Source of the DNA: DASYYE01 sp035946955
Lineage (GTDB): Bacteria > Actinomycetota > Actinomycetes > Streptosporangiales > Streptosporangiaceae
Length of the DNA: 64,000 nt
Assembly: GCA_035946955.1 (NCBI GenBank)
Contig: DASYYE010000218.1
Span: 1-64,000, forward strand
Direction of reading: 5' to 3'
The number at the start of each line of letters is the position of its first letter. Position 1 is the first letter of the stretch. The notes under the pieces were generated by a model that was not told the origin of the DNA, did no database searches, and was given only the letters and a program-made list of their open reading frames with translations. Position numbers and translations under genes: made by a program. Shown one piece after another: positions 1-7,621 of the stretch.

Positions 1-1363
1 AGACGTCGTTGCGCGGGACGGCGCAGTCCGAAAAGAACTCTGCTCTGGTCTTCCTGCCCCCGTGGTTGGCGCTCTTCGCTGAACCGGTCATGGTGAGGGC
101 GCCGGGCACCCTGGCGAGCGTGCCGTCGGGCCGCAGCACAGGCGGGTCGGTACTGGTGGCCGGCGCCGCCGCGGCCGGCATCCAGGAGGTGACGTGGCGG
201 GGATCCCCGTGCCCGGTGGAGAGCAGGAGCGGCGTGGCGGGCAGTGTGCCCGCTGTCGCTACCCGGGCCGGGGCCGCGTGGCCGCGGGCGAGGACCGGGA
301 CCGGGCTGTAGGCCGTGCCCGCCAGTGACGCGGCCTCGATAGGAGTGCTCTGACCTGGAAGTGCGGTGATTCCGGCGGCCCGGTCGAGCCCCGTGGCCCC
401 GGCCGCGACCGTGTGCCCGTGCAGTCCCTCGAACAGGGCGAGCTGGCTGAAGACTCCGCCGCCGGCCTTGCGGGCGCCCGAGGGGCCGAGATGCCACACC
501 GAAGCCGTGGAGCGGCCGGTTCCGACCAGGTAGTCCACCCCGCCGGCGGCGTTGGCGACCAGGCCGAACGGCAGCCCGGGGGCGCGGGCGGCCACGGTGC
601 TCCGCCCTGGCGCGAGATCCACGACCTTGTCGCCCGAGACCGCGAAGAACCCGTTACCACCGGCCGGGGCAGCGCTGGTGTACTGGCCGCGCAGCGTCCG
701 CACTGCACGGACCGTGGCTGTGGCGGCGTCGGCCAGCACGAGCTGGGTGCTCCGCTCGTCTGTCCGCAGGTAGCGGGTGAGCGCGACGGTGCTCCCGGCC
801 CCACACGACGGCGTGAAGTAGTACAGGGACACTCCGCTGACCAGCGGGCGGACCGCTCCGGTATGAGCGTCGACGACGTAGGCGACACCACCCCGGTCGT
901 TACCTGCGGGGGCGTTGTCAGCTCCCCAGGGCGCCACCACCGCCACCACATACCGGCCATCGCCCGTGATGCACTGCCGCCCGATCCAGCGCTCGCCTTC
1001 CGGGTCCAGCCCGGCCGGAGCAAGCGTAGCCAGCGGCTGCCATGCCCATCCGCCGCCAGCGCTGGCCGCGTACAGATGCCACCCGTCGGAGTCTCCGCGT
1101 CCCGCGACGATCTCGTCCCCGGGCGCCACCCGCCGGACCGGGTGGACGGGCAGTGACGCCGCCGCCTTGCGGACGCCGTGCGGCGCGCTCTCGCGTGCCT
1201 TGCCCGCCGGGATGGCCGGTGGTCCCGGCTGCCGGCCCGCTGGCATCCCAGCGCGGACTGACGCTGCCGCAGGTGCCACGAACGACACCAGCACGGCAGT
1301 GCTCGCCGCCATCATGACCGTGAACCGCCGCAAGCCACGCGACCGCACCAGCAGCGCCCGCAT
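1..1363 (-). CDS. Secreted beta-propeller-like protein, C-terminus beyond window edge
   Basis: An open frame runs from an ATG at 1363 to the left window edge (454 codons visible, no stop), so the C-terminus is missing. The N-terminus is a clear export signal: basic residues, then a hydrophobic run, then an Ala-rich cleavage region near residue 34 (FVAPAAAS). The mature part has short repeats such as DGWHLYAAS, DGRYVVAVVAP and GGVAYVVDAHTGAVRPLV, which resemble blades of a WD40/YVTN-type propeller, so an extracytoplasmic location is likely. No catalytic motif is visible and the family is not recognised. It could be the N-terminal part of a much larger wall-associated protein. The other frames in this stretch are GC-driven shadows. 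Confidence 0.7.
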   Translation of the reverse strand, partial: MRALLVRSRGLRRFTVMMAASTAVLVSFVAPAAASVRAGMPAGRQPGPPAIPAGKARESAPHGVRKAAASLPVHPVRRVAPGDEIVAGRGDSDGWHLYAASAGGGWAWQPLATLAPAGLDPEGERWIGRQCITGDGRYVVAVVAPWGADNAPAGNDRGGVAYVVDAHTGAVRPLVSGVSLYYFTPSCGAGSTVALTRYLRTDERSTQLVLADAATATVRAVRTLRGQYTSAAPAGGNGFFAVSGDKVVDLAPGRSTVAARAPGLPFGLVANAAGGVDYLVGTGRSTASVWHLGPSGARKAGGGVFSQLALFEGLHGHTVAAGATGLDRAAGITALPGQSTPIEAASLAGTAYSPVPVLARGHAAPARVATAGTLPATPLLLSTGHGDPRHVTSWMPAAAAPATSTDPPVLRPDGTLARVPGALTMTGSAKSANHGGRKTRAEFFSDCAVPRNDV

Positions 1364-1964
1364 CGTAACACCCAGCCCTTCTGTGCCTAGACGTGGAAAC
1401 TCCTGTGGCTGACCGCTCGCATGACCACTTCAGACGTGGCTTGTAGGGGTGCTGACCGGCCGTTGCCAACTGAGCATCGACAGCCGCAATGCTCGGGGGT
1501 GGCATTACCGAATCCCTACCGGAACGCTTCCGGACCCCGGAACCGGGCGCGGGTCAGATGGTCAGGGCGGAAGCGATGGAACCGGCTAGCTTGACTCTGT
1601 CGGGGATCTTGGTCGCTGCGGCTTAGCTGACGGCTCGCCATGAGCGCAGGCGCTGGATGTCGTGCTGGTCGAGGTAGTCCTGGAAGGCCGTCGGCGGTCG
1701 CGGGGATGTACTCTCGCCGGGCGGCAGCTGGCTGAGGCGCTCGATGTTGACCGCGATGGCGGTCGCACGAGCGTGCCGTTACCGATTCTGCGGCCATTCT
1801 GAGGGCATTCGTCGTGCCTCCGGGCGCGCAGCGGTTGCACAAGGCGCCGAGTGTCGTCAAGTCCCGGATCGCCCAATAGAACACATAGCAATCGGATGTC
1901 AGCCCGGGAAGGGTGACCAAACCTGCCAGCAACGGGCCGGTGCTGTGGGCTGGCCTGTAGGGCG
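1364..1964. other. Gene-poor spacer with transposase relic
   Basis: About 600 bases hold no complete gene. The only recognisable content is the decayed transposase 3' end at 1623-1775. Open frames over 1776-1932 on the minus strand have no recognisable domain and unusual Cys/Arg-rich composition, so they are taken as noise. Confidence 0.5.
1623..1775 (-). pseudogene. Transposase C-terminal fragment (IS1182-like)
   Basis: The minus-strand frame ending at the TAA at 1623-1625 reads ATAIAVNIERLSQLPP, later FQDYLDQHDIQRLRSWRAVS, then stop. This looks like the conserved C-terminus of actinobacterial IS1182/IS4-type transposases (…TAIAVNIERL…), which supports a remnant. An in-frame stop lies just upstream (near 1783) and no DDE residues or terminal repeats are found, so only the last ~50 codons survive. 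The family assignment is from memory of the motif and is moderate. Confidence 0.5.
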
Positions 1965-2096
1965 TTAGCGGGACAGCGGCCGGGGGGCTACCAGCTTGGC
2001 GAGCAGTTCGTTGGTCTGCTGTAGCTCTTCAATCAGCTTGTCGATTTCCGCGTCACCATGGTCACGGCCCACGGAGGGTGGTGCGCCACCCGGCAT
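1965..2096 (-). CDS. Small coiled-coil protein (43 aa)
   Basis: A short frame starts with ATG at 2096, eight bases after the stop of the acyl-CoA ligase gene at 2104, and encodes 43 residues. The C-terminal half (AEIDKLIEELQQTNELLAKL) has hydrophobic residues at heptad spacing and reads as a two-stranded coiled coil. The N-terminus is Gly/Pro-rich. Placement suggests translation coupled to the ligase and co-regulation by KstR. No family is recognised; a small oligomerisation or partner protein is possible. The Shine-Dalgarno sequence is weak, so the call is tentative. Confidence 0.45.
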   Translation of the reverse strand: MPGGAPPSVGRDHGDAEIDKLIEELQQTNELLAKLVAPRPLSR

Positions 2097-2103
2097 GGGC
2101 TCG

Positions 2104-3651
2104 TCAGATCGCGCGTTCACGGCCTGCCCAGTAGCGGTCGCGCAGACGGCGCTTGAGGAGCTTGCCATTGGGGTCGCGCGGGAGTTCCGAGACGTAGTCG
2201 ATGCTTCGCGGCAGCTTGAACCTGGCCACGCGGCCGCCGAGGAACGCCAGCAGTTCTTCGGTGAGCGCCGGGCCCGCCTCCACCCCGGCCACGGGCTCGA
2301 CCACGGCTTTGATCTCTTCGCCCCACTCCTCGTGCGGGATGCCGAAGACGGCGACGTCGGCGACAGCTCGGTGACACGCGAGCTCCGACTCGATCTCGGC
2401 CGGGTAGATGTTCACTCCCCCGGAGATGATCATGTCGCTCTTGCGGTCACAGAGGAAGAGGTAGCCGTCGGCGTCGAGGTACCCGATGTCACCGACGGTG
2501 AAGGCGCCGTCCATCCAGGCGGCCTGGGTCTTCTGCTGGTCCTGGTGGTAGGTGAAGGTCGAGGTGCCCATGCGCATGTAGACCAGGCCAGGCTCACCGG
2601 GCGGCTGGTCCTGGCCCGCGTCGTCCACGACCCGGACCTCGGAGTGCGGCCACGGCCTGCCCACCGAACCAGGGCGGTCCAGCCATTCCTGCGCGGTGAT
2701 CACGGTGCCACCGCCTTCGGTGGCCGCGTAGTACTCCACGATGACCGGCCCCCACCAGTCGATCATCTGCCGCTTCACCGGGCCAGGGCAGGGCGCAGCA
2801 CTGTGGATCACGGTGCGCAGCGACGACACGTCGTGGGCCTCGCGTACGCCGGCGGGCAGCGCGAGCAGGCGGCGGAACTGGGTCGGGACCATGTGGGTGT
2901 GGGTCACCCGGTGACGCGCGATGAGCCGCAGCGCGCCGGCCGCGTCGAAGCCGTCCATCATCACGACCGGGTGGCCCAGCTGGAGCGACATCGTGGTGAA
3001 GTTCAGCACGGCGGTGTGGTACAGCGGGGAGCAGCACAGGTGGACGTGCCCGTCGAACGGCGCCAGCGAGAAGATGCTGAAGAACCCCATCGCGTTCACG
3101 GGCGGGCCGTCCGGGTCGGTGCCGGTCAGCTCCCGCCGCACCCCCTTGGGCCGGCCCGAGGTCCCCGAGGTGTACATCATCGGCGCGCCGCTGGTGCGCT
3201 GGTCCGGGCGGCCGGAGCCCTCCGCCCCCAGCTCACTCAGTGGCGTGAACCCAGGCACGGAGCCGACAGCGAACCTCACACGCTCGGCAATGCCAGCGGT
3301 GTCGGCCGCCTGGGCTGCCGCCTCGGCGAACCTCTCGTGCGCGACGAACGCCTCAGCGCCGCAGTCGCGCAGGATGTAGGCGAGCTCGGCGGCGACCAGG
3401 TGCCAGTTGAGCGGCACCACGTACAGCCCTGTCTCCAATGCGGCGAATATCACCGCGAGCGCCGTGGCGCTGTTGGGGAGCAGGAAAGCCACACTGGAAC
3501 CGGGACGCAGGCCCAGCGCCTGGAACCCCCGGCCGTACCGGTCGGCCTCCGCCGCGAGCTGGGCGTAGCTCACCTCGGTGCCGTCAGGTTCGATCACCGC
3601 GGCCGCGTCTGGTGAGTCCGCGGCAATGGCCCACAGACCAATGGCGTTCAC
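2104..3651 (-). CDS. Acyl-CoA synthetase (FadD family), KstR-regulated
   Basis: This 515-residue ANL-superfamily adenylating enzyme activates a carboxylic acid to its CoA thioester via an acyl-AMP. The P-loop-like signature MYTSGTSGRPKGV is at about 159-171. YYAATEGGG is at about 325, DIGYLDADGYLFLCDRKSDM before the hinge, and the C-terminal catalytic Lys lies in PNGKLLKR. The GTG at 3651 (VNAIGLWAIA) is preferred over an upstream start because the upstream residues fall in the operator region. Two perfect KstR boxes lie directly upstream, so the substrate is probably a sterol side-chain acid or other steroid carboxylate. It is not clearly orthologous to FadD17 or FadD19. It is divergent from the DUF35-ltp operon. 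Confidence 0.88.
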   Translation of the reverse strand: MNAIGLWAIAADSPDAAAVIEPDGTEVSYAQLAAEADRYGRGFQALGLRPGSSVAFLLPNSATALAVIFAALETGLYVVPLNWHLVAAELAYILRDCGAEAFVAHERFAEAAAQAADTAGIAERVRFAVGSVPGFTPLSELGAEGSGRPDQRTSGAPMMYTSGTSGRPKGVRRELTGTDPDGPPVNAMGFFSIFSLAPFDGHVHLCCSPLYHTAVLNFTTMSLQLGHPVVMMDGFDAAGALRLIARHRVTHTHMVPTQFRRLLALPAGVREAHDVSSLRTVIHSAAPCPGPVKRQMIDWWGPVIVEYYAATEGGGTVITAQEWLDRPGSVGRPWPHSEVRVVDDAGQDQPPGEPGLVYMRMGTSTFTYHQDQQKTQAAWMDGAFTVGDIGYLDADGYLFLCDRKSDMIISGGVNIYPAEIESELACHRAVADVAVFGIPHEEWGEEIKAVVEPVAGVEAGPALTEELLAFLGGRVARFKLPRSIDYVSELPRDPNGKLLKRRLRDRYWAGRERAI

Positions 3652-3662
3652 GGGCCTCAATC

Positions 3663-3676
3663 TAGAACACGTTCTA
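3663..3676. promoter_or_regulatory. KstR box
   Basis: TAGAACACGTTCTA matches the KstR consensus TnnAACnnGTTnnA perfectly and is itself a palindrome. It lies 11 bases upstream of the FadD start and probably overlaps the promoter. Confidence 0.88.
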
Positions 3677-3694
3677 CGCACCGGCAACTCCAAC

Positions 3695-3708
3695 TAGAAC
3701 ACGTTCTA
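3695..3708. promoter_or_regulatory. KstR box (second copy)
   Basis: An identical TAGAACACGTTCTA copy lies 32 bases (about three helical turns) from the first. This geometry suits two repressor dimers on the same DNA face, controlling the ligase and possibly the opposite operon. Confidence 0.85.
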
Positions 3709-3763
3709 TCTATTGGTTGCTCCGATGGCCTCCCACGTCCGTGCCCTGGTTGCGACACCAGAA

Positions 3764-3777
3764 AGAAACGTGTTTCA
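3764..3777. promoter_or_regulatory. Imperfect KstR-like box
   Basis: AGAAACGTGTTTCA matches the KstR consensus except for its first base and has a palindromic core. It lies just upstream of the DUF35 gene start at 3786, so it may serve the plus-strand operon. Confidence 0.5.
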
Positions 3778-3785
3778 CTTCATGA

Positions 3786-4811
3786 GTGAGTCAGCCCACG
3801 AGCGCCGCGTCCACACCAGCGACCGCCCCGCCCCCGCGGCTGAGCGCTCCCCTGGAGATCGGCTTCGACTACACCCGGTCGCTGGGGCACACGCTCGGCC
3901 AGTTCATGACCGCCCTGGCCAGCCGGCGCATGCTCGGCGCCCGCGACGCGGCCGGGAAGGTCCACGCCCCCCCGTTCGAGTACGACCCGGTGACGTCCGC
4001 GCCGCCCGCCGAACTGGTGGAGGTCGGCACGGAAGGGGTGGTGACGAGCTGGTCCTGGATGGCGCGGCCACTGGCTGGCCAGCCCCTGGAACATCCGTTC
4101 GCGTGGGCGCTGGTCCGGCTCGACGGCGCGGACACGGCGATGCTGCACGCCGTGGACGTGGGTTCGCCCGGTGCGATGCGGACCGGCATGCGTGTCCGGG
4201 TGCGATGGGCGGCGGCCACTACGGGCAGCATCCGCGACATCGCCTGTTTCGAGCCGTGTGCCACCGCTGAGCCGGGCGCCGCACCCGAGCCGGGCGCAGC
4301 GGCCCTTGAACCGGACGCGGCCGTTCCCGAGCCTGTCACCATGGTCACCACTCCGGTGCAGCTCCGTTACGAGCACACGGTCTCTCCCGGAGACGACCGG
4401 TTCCTGCGGGCACTGGCGACCGGGCGATTGATCGGCCAGCGGTGCCCGGCGTGCGGCAAGGCCTACATACCGCCCCGGGCCGCCTGCCCCACCGACGGCG
4501 TGCCAACCACCGATGAGGTTGAACTGGCGGACCAGGGGACCGTCACCACGTTCTGCATCGTGAACGTGCCCTACCCGGGGCAGCGGGTCACGCCGCCCTA
4601 CGCCGCCGCGGCCATCCTGCTCGACGGTGCCGACATTCCCATCCAGCACCTCATCCTGGGCTGCGAGCCAGACGAAGTGCGGATGGGCATGCGCGTCGAG
4701 GCGGTCTGGAAGCCGCGGGAGGAGTGGGGCACGACGATGGAGAACATCGACCACTTCCGCCCCACCGGTGAGCCGGATGCCCCCTTCGAGTCATACGCCG
4801 AGCACCTATGA
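3786..4811 (+). CDS. Tandem DUF35 OB-fold / zinc-ribbon protein (Rv3521-like)
   Basis: The 341-residue protein has two DUF35-type units. The first (about 22-155) has lost the zinc ribbon. The second (about 190-341) keeps it in RCPACGKAYIPPRAACPTDG and then has an OB fold (YAAAAILLDGAD…GMRVEAVW). A Pro/Ala/Glu-rich linker (about 157-185) joins them. DUF35 proteins act as partners of thiolase-like Ltp enzymes, presenting acyl-CoA substrates. Here the gene overlaps by four bases with one ltp gene and is followed by another, as in the Rv3521-Rv3523 set. The start is GTG at 3786; an ATG at 3782 is in another frame. It is probably under KstR control. Confidence 0.8.
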   Translation: MSQPTSAASTPATAPPPRLSAPLEIGFDYTRSLGHTLGQFMTALASRRMLGARDAAGKVHAPPFEYDPVTSAPPAELVEVGTEGVVTSWSWMARPLAGQPLEHPFAWALVRLDGADTAMLHAVDVGSPGAMRTGMRVRVRWAAATTGSIRDIACFEPCATAEPGAAPEPGAAALEPDAAVPEPVTMVTTPVQLRYEHTVSPGDDRFLRALATGRLIGQRCPACGKAYIPPRAACPTDGVPTTDEVELADQGTVTTFCIVNVPYPGQRVTPPYAAAAILLDGADIPIQHLILGCEPDEVRMGMRVEAVWKPREEWGTTMENIDHFRPTGEPDAPFESYAEHL

Positions 4812-5893
4812 AGGACATGCCCGTGCCTGAGGCCGCTGTCGTCGCCTTCGCACAGTCCCCGTGCCTCGCCCACGCCGACACCACCACCAGCGGGGTGGAG
4901 ATGCTCGTTCCGCTCATGTCCGAAGTGCTGACCAGCACGGGGCTGACCAAGGCGGACATCGGCTTCTGGTGCTCCGGCTCCTCGGACTACCTGGCGGGGC
5001 GGCCGTTCTCGTTCGTCCAGGCGGTGGACGCGATCGGGGCCTTCCCACCGGTCATGGAGTCCCATGTTGAGATGGACGGGGCGTGGGCCCTGTACGAAGC
5101 CTGGGTCAAGATCCTCACGGGCGAGGTGGACACCGCGCTCGTGTACGGCTTCGGCAAGTCCTCGGCGGGGCAACTGCGCCGCGTGCTCGCCCTGCAACTC
5201 GACCCCTACGTGCTGGCGCCCCTGTGGCCCGACTCGGTGAGCATCGCGGCCCTGCAGGCCCGGCTCGGCATCGACGCGGGCCGGTGGGACGAGAAGGACA
5301 TGGCAGCGGTCGCCGCGCGCTGCCGCGCCGCCGCGGTCACGAACCCCCAAGCGCAGGTGCGTGGCGAGGTGTCCGCCGACGACCTGCTCGGCCAGCCCTA
5401 TGTCGCCGAACCACTCCGCGCCCATGACTGCGCACCGGTCGGTGACGGCGCGGCGGTCGTGGTGCTGGCTTCACGCCAACGGGCAGCGGAACTGTGCCCA
5501 CGGCCCGCCTGGATCACCGGGTTCGATCACCGGATCGACTCGGCCTCGCTGGGTGCGCGTGACCTGACCACGGCACCGTCCGCCGCGGCCGCAGGAGCGG
5601 CTGCCGGGGCCCCGGGTGTTGATGTCGCGGAACTCCATGCGCCATTCACCCATCAGGAGATCATCCTGAGCCAGGCACTCGGCCTGGGCGACAGCACCTG
5701 CGTCAACCCATCCGGCGGCGCCCTGTGCGGCAACCCGATGTTCGCCGCCGGGCTCGCGCGCATCGGGATGGCGGCCCGGTCCATCATGTCCGGCGGCGCG
5801 GCCCGTGCCCTCGGCCACGCCACCAGCGGCCCGGCACTCCAGCAGAACCTGGTCTGCGTCATGGAGGCAGAAGGGGCAGGGAGAGCACAGTGA
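4808..5893 (+). CDS. Thiolase-like lipid-transfer protein (Ltp4-like)
   Basis: This 361-residue thiolase-fold protein resembles the SCP-x/Ltp group. It has AFAQSPCLAH near the N-terminus, APVGDGAAVVVLAS in the middle and VNPSGGALCGNPMFAAGLARI near the C-terminus. The standard thiolase nucleophilic Cys motif is absent, as in Ltp-type enzymes that act as aldolases or uncharacterised partners. Its ATG overlaps the DUF35 stop (ATGA) and its end overlaps the next ltp start, so three subunits are translationally coupled. The likely role is in steroid side-chain or ring acyl-CoA processing, by analogy with Rv3522/Rv3523. The exact reaction is unknown. Confidence 0.8.
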   Translation: MKDMPVPEAAVVAFAQSPCLAHADTTTSGVEMLVPLMSEVLTSTGLTKADIGFWCSGSSDYLAGRPFSFVQAVDAIGAFPPVMESHVEMDGAWALYEAWVKILTGEVDTALVYGFGKSSAGQLRRVLALQLDPYVLAPLWPDSVSIAALQARLGIDAGRWDEKDMAAVAARCRAAAVTNPQAQVRGEVSADDLLGQPYVAEPLRAHDCAPVGDGAAVVVLASRQRAAELCPRPAWITGFDHRIDSASLGARDLTTAPSAAAAGAAAGAPGVDVAELHAPFTHQEIILSQALGLGDSTCVNPSGGALCGNPMFAAGLARIGMAARSIMSGGAARALGHATSGPALQQNLVCVMEAEGAGRAQ

Positions 5894-7056
5894 AGCAGCG
5901 AGCCGCCGTCCTGGGCGTCGGCCAGACCCGGCACCGCTCCCGCCGGGCGGACGTGTCGATCGCCGGGCTCTGCCGTGAGGCCGTGGACCGGGCCCTCGCC
6001 GACGCGGGCGTGACCATGGCTGACATCGAGGCGGTCGTCGTGGGCAAGGCGCCGGACCTGTTCGAGGGCGTGATGATGCCCGAGCTGTACCTGGCGGATG
6101 CGCTGGGCGCGGTGGGCAAGCCACTGCTGCGGGTGCACACGGCGGGGTCCGTGGGCGGCTCGACCGGTGTCGTCGCGGCCAACCTGGTCCAGGCGGGGCT
6201 GCACCGCCGGGTACTCGCGGTGGCGTTCGAGAAGCAGTCCGAGTCGAACGCGATGTGGGCGCTGTCGATCAGCCCGCCGTTCAGCATGCCGCTGCTGGCA
6301 GGCGCCGGCGGCTACTTCTCCCCGCACATCCGCGCCTACATCCGCCGCAGCGGGGCACCGCGGCACATCGGCGCCATGGTCGCGGTGAAGGACCGCCGCA
6401 ACGGCAGCCGCAACCCCTATGCCCACCTGCAGCAGCCCGACATCACGCTGGAGTCGGTGCAGGCCTCCCCGATGCTGTGGGATCCGGTCCGCTACGACGA
6501 GACGTGCCCGTCCTCCGATGGCGCGTGCGCCGTGGTGCTTGGCGACCAGGCGGCGGCCGGGGAGCGGCTGACGGCGGGCCAGCCCGTGGCCTGGGTCCGC
6601 GGCACCGTGATGCGCACCGAGCCCACCCAGTTCGCCGGGAAGGACCACGTGAACCCGCGTGCGGGAGCCGACGCGGCCGCCGCGCTGTGGCGGGCCACCG
6701 GGATCACCCACCCCCTGGATGAGATCGACGTGGCAGAGATCTACGTCCCGTTCTCATGGTTCGAGCCGATGTGGCTGGAGAACCTCGGCTTCGCCGGCCC
6801 GGGCGAGGGCTGGCGGCTCACCGAGGCCGGCGAGACCGAGATCGGGGGCGCGATCCCGGTGAACCCCTCTGGCGGGGTGCTCAGCTCCAACCCGATCGGC
6901 GCCTCCGGCCTGCTGCGTTTCGCCGAGGCAGCGCTGCAGGTCATGGGCAAGGCAGGCGCACACCAGGTGCCCGGGGCACGCACCGCGCTGGGCCACGCCT
7001 ACGGCGGCGGATCCCAGTACTTCTCAATGTGGGTGGTTGCCGACACCCCTGGCTGA
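5890..7056 (+). CDS. Thiolase-like lipid-transfer protein (Ltp3-like)
   Basis: The GTG at 5890 overlaps the previous stop (GTGA) and gives 388 residues beginning MKQRAAVLGVGQT, typical of Ltp/SCP-x thiolases. Conserved segments include HTAGSVGGSTGVVAANLVQAG, CPSSDGACAVVLGD, VNPSGGVLSSNPIGASG and ALGHAYGGGSQYFSMWV. With the preceding Ltp and DUF35 proteins it probably forms a heteromeric acyl-CoA-processing complex. This resembles Ltp2-ChsH2, where the DUF35 domain is required for retro-aldol cleavage. Regulation is from the KstR boxes near 3.7 kb. Substrate is inferred only from context. Confidence 0.8.
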   Translation: MKQRAAVLGVGQTRHRSRRADVSIAGLCREAVDRALADAGVTMADIEAVVVGKAPDLFEGVMMPELYLADALGAVGKPLLRVHTAGSVGGSTGVVAANLVQAGLHRRVLAVAFEKQSESNAMWALSISPPFSMPLLAGAGGYFSPHIRAYIRRSGAPRHIGAMVAVKDRRNGSRNPYAHLQQPDITLESVQASPMLWDPVRYDETCPSSDGACAVVLGDQAAAGERLTAGQPVAWVRGTVMRTEPTQFAGKDHVNPRAGADAAAALWRATGITHPLDEIDVAEIYVPFSWFEPMWLENLGFAGPGEGWRLTEAGETEIGGAIPVNPSGGVLSSNPIGASGLLRFAEAALQVMGKAGAHQVPGARTALGHAYGGGSQYFSMWVVADTPG

Positions 7057-7123
7057 CGAGCGCCCGCATGAGGGCCGTCCCTGGACGGCTGGCGGGTCTT
7101 GGACGCCGGGATACGGTGCTGGG

Positions 7124-7597
7124 ATGAGTTTCCGGCTGGCGGCGTACGCCGTGTGCATCGAGGACGGGCGGGTGCTGCTCGCGCGTTATGTCCCTCCGGT
7201 GGGCGAGACTCACTGGACTCTGCCAGGCGGCGGGGTCGAGCACGGAGAGGACCCGTTCGACGCGGTCATCCGGGAGGTGGCTGAAGAGACCGGCTGCGAC
7301 GCGGTGGTCGAACGGCTGCTGGGCGTGGACTCGCGGGTGATCCCCGTGGCCGAGCTCCGCGTGCCCGGCCAGCTCCCCCACCAGAACGTCGGCATCTTCT
7401 ACCGGGTCCGTATCACAGGCGGCCAGCTCCGGCCGGAGCCGAACGGCGAGACCGCTGAGTCGGTCTGGACGCCGGTCCCGGGCGTCGCTCAACTTCTCCG
7501 GTCATCCCTGGTCGACGTCGGCCTCGCCCTCGCACAGACCGTCCCGCCAACCGGCCACGTCGCTCCTATCCCGGTTGGCGGGCTGATACTGCACTGA
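7124..7597 (+). CDS. Nudix hydrolase
   Basis: The 157-residue protein carries a complete Nudix box, GGGVEHGEDPFDAVIREVAEETGC at about 36-59 with the invariant REVAEETG core, so it should hydrolyse nucleoside-diphosphate-X substrates using Mg2+. The ATG at 7124 is chosen because MSFRLAAYAVCIEDGRVLLAR is the usual beta-strand entry of the fold. An upstream in-frame start would add an unconserved 29-residue leader. It lies between the ltp genes and the convergent cyp125 and has no obvious role in sterol breakdown. It may be a housekeeping passenger, and substrate specificity is not visible. Confidence 0.85.
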   Translation: MSFRLAAYAVCIEDGRVLLARYVPPVGETHWTLPGGGVEHGEDPFDAVIREVAEETGCDAVVERLLGVDSRVIPVAELRVPGQLPHQNVGIFYRVRITGGQLRPEPNGETAESVWTPVPGVAQLLRSSLVDVGLALAQTVPPTGHVAPIPVGGLILH

Positions 7598-7621
7598 CGC
7601 GGGCCGCCCGGTGTACCCCGG

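Noticed and set aside
1776..1932. Minus-strand frames next to the transposase relic
   Set aside because: No conserved motif and Cys/Arg-rich composition; they do not continue the transposase frame.
1996..3615. Long plus-strand open frame opposite the acyl-CoA ligase gene
   Set aside because: It mirrors the ligase codons on the other strand, has no domain, and is an effect of high GC3 content. Similar long antisense frames opposite cyp125 (7763-9028), ltp2 and fadE34 were dismissed likewise.
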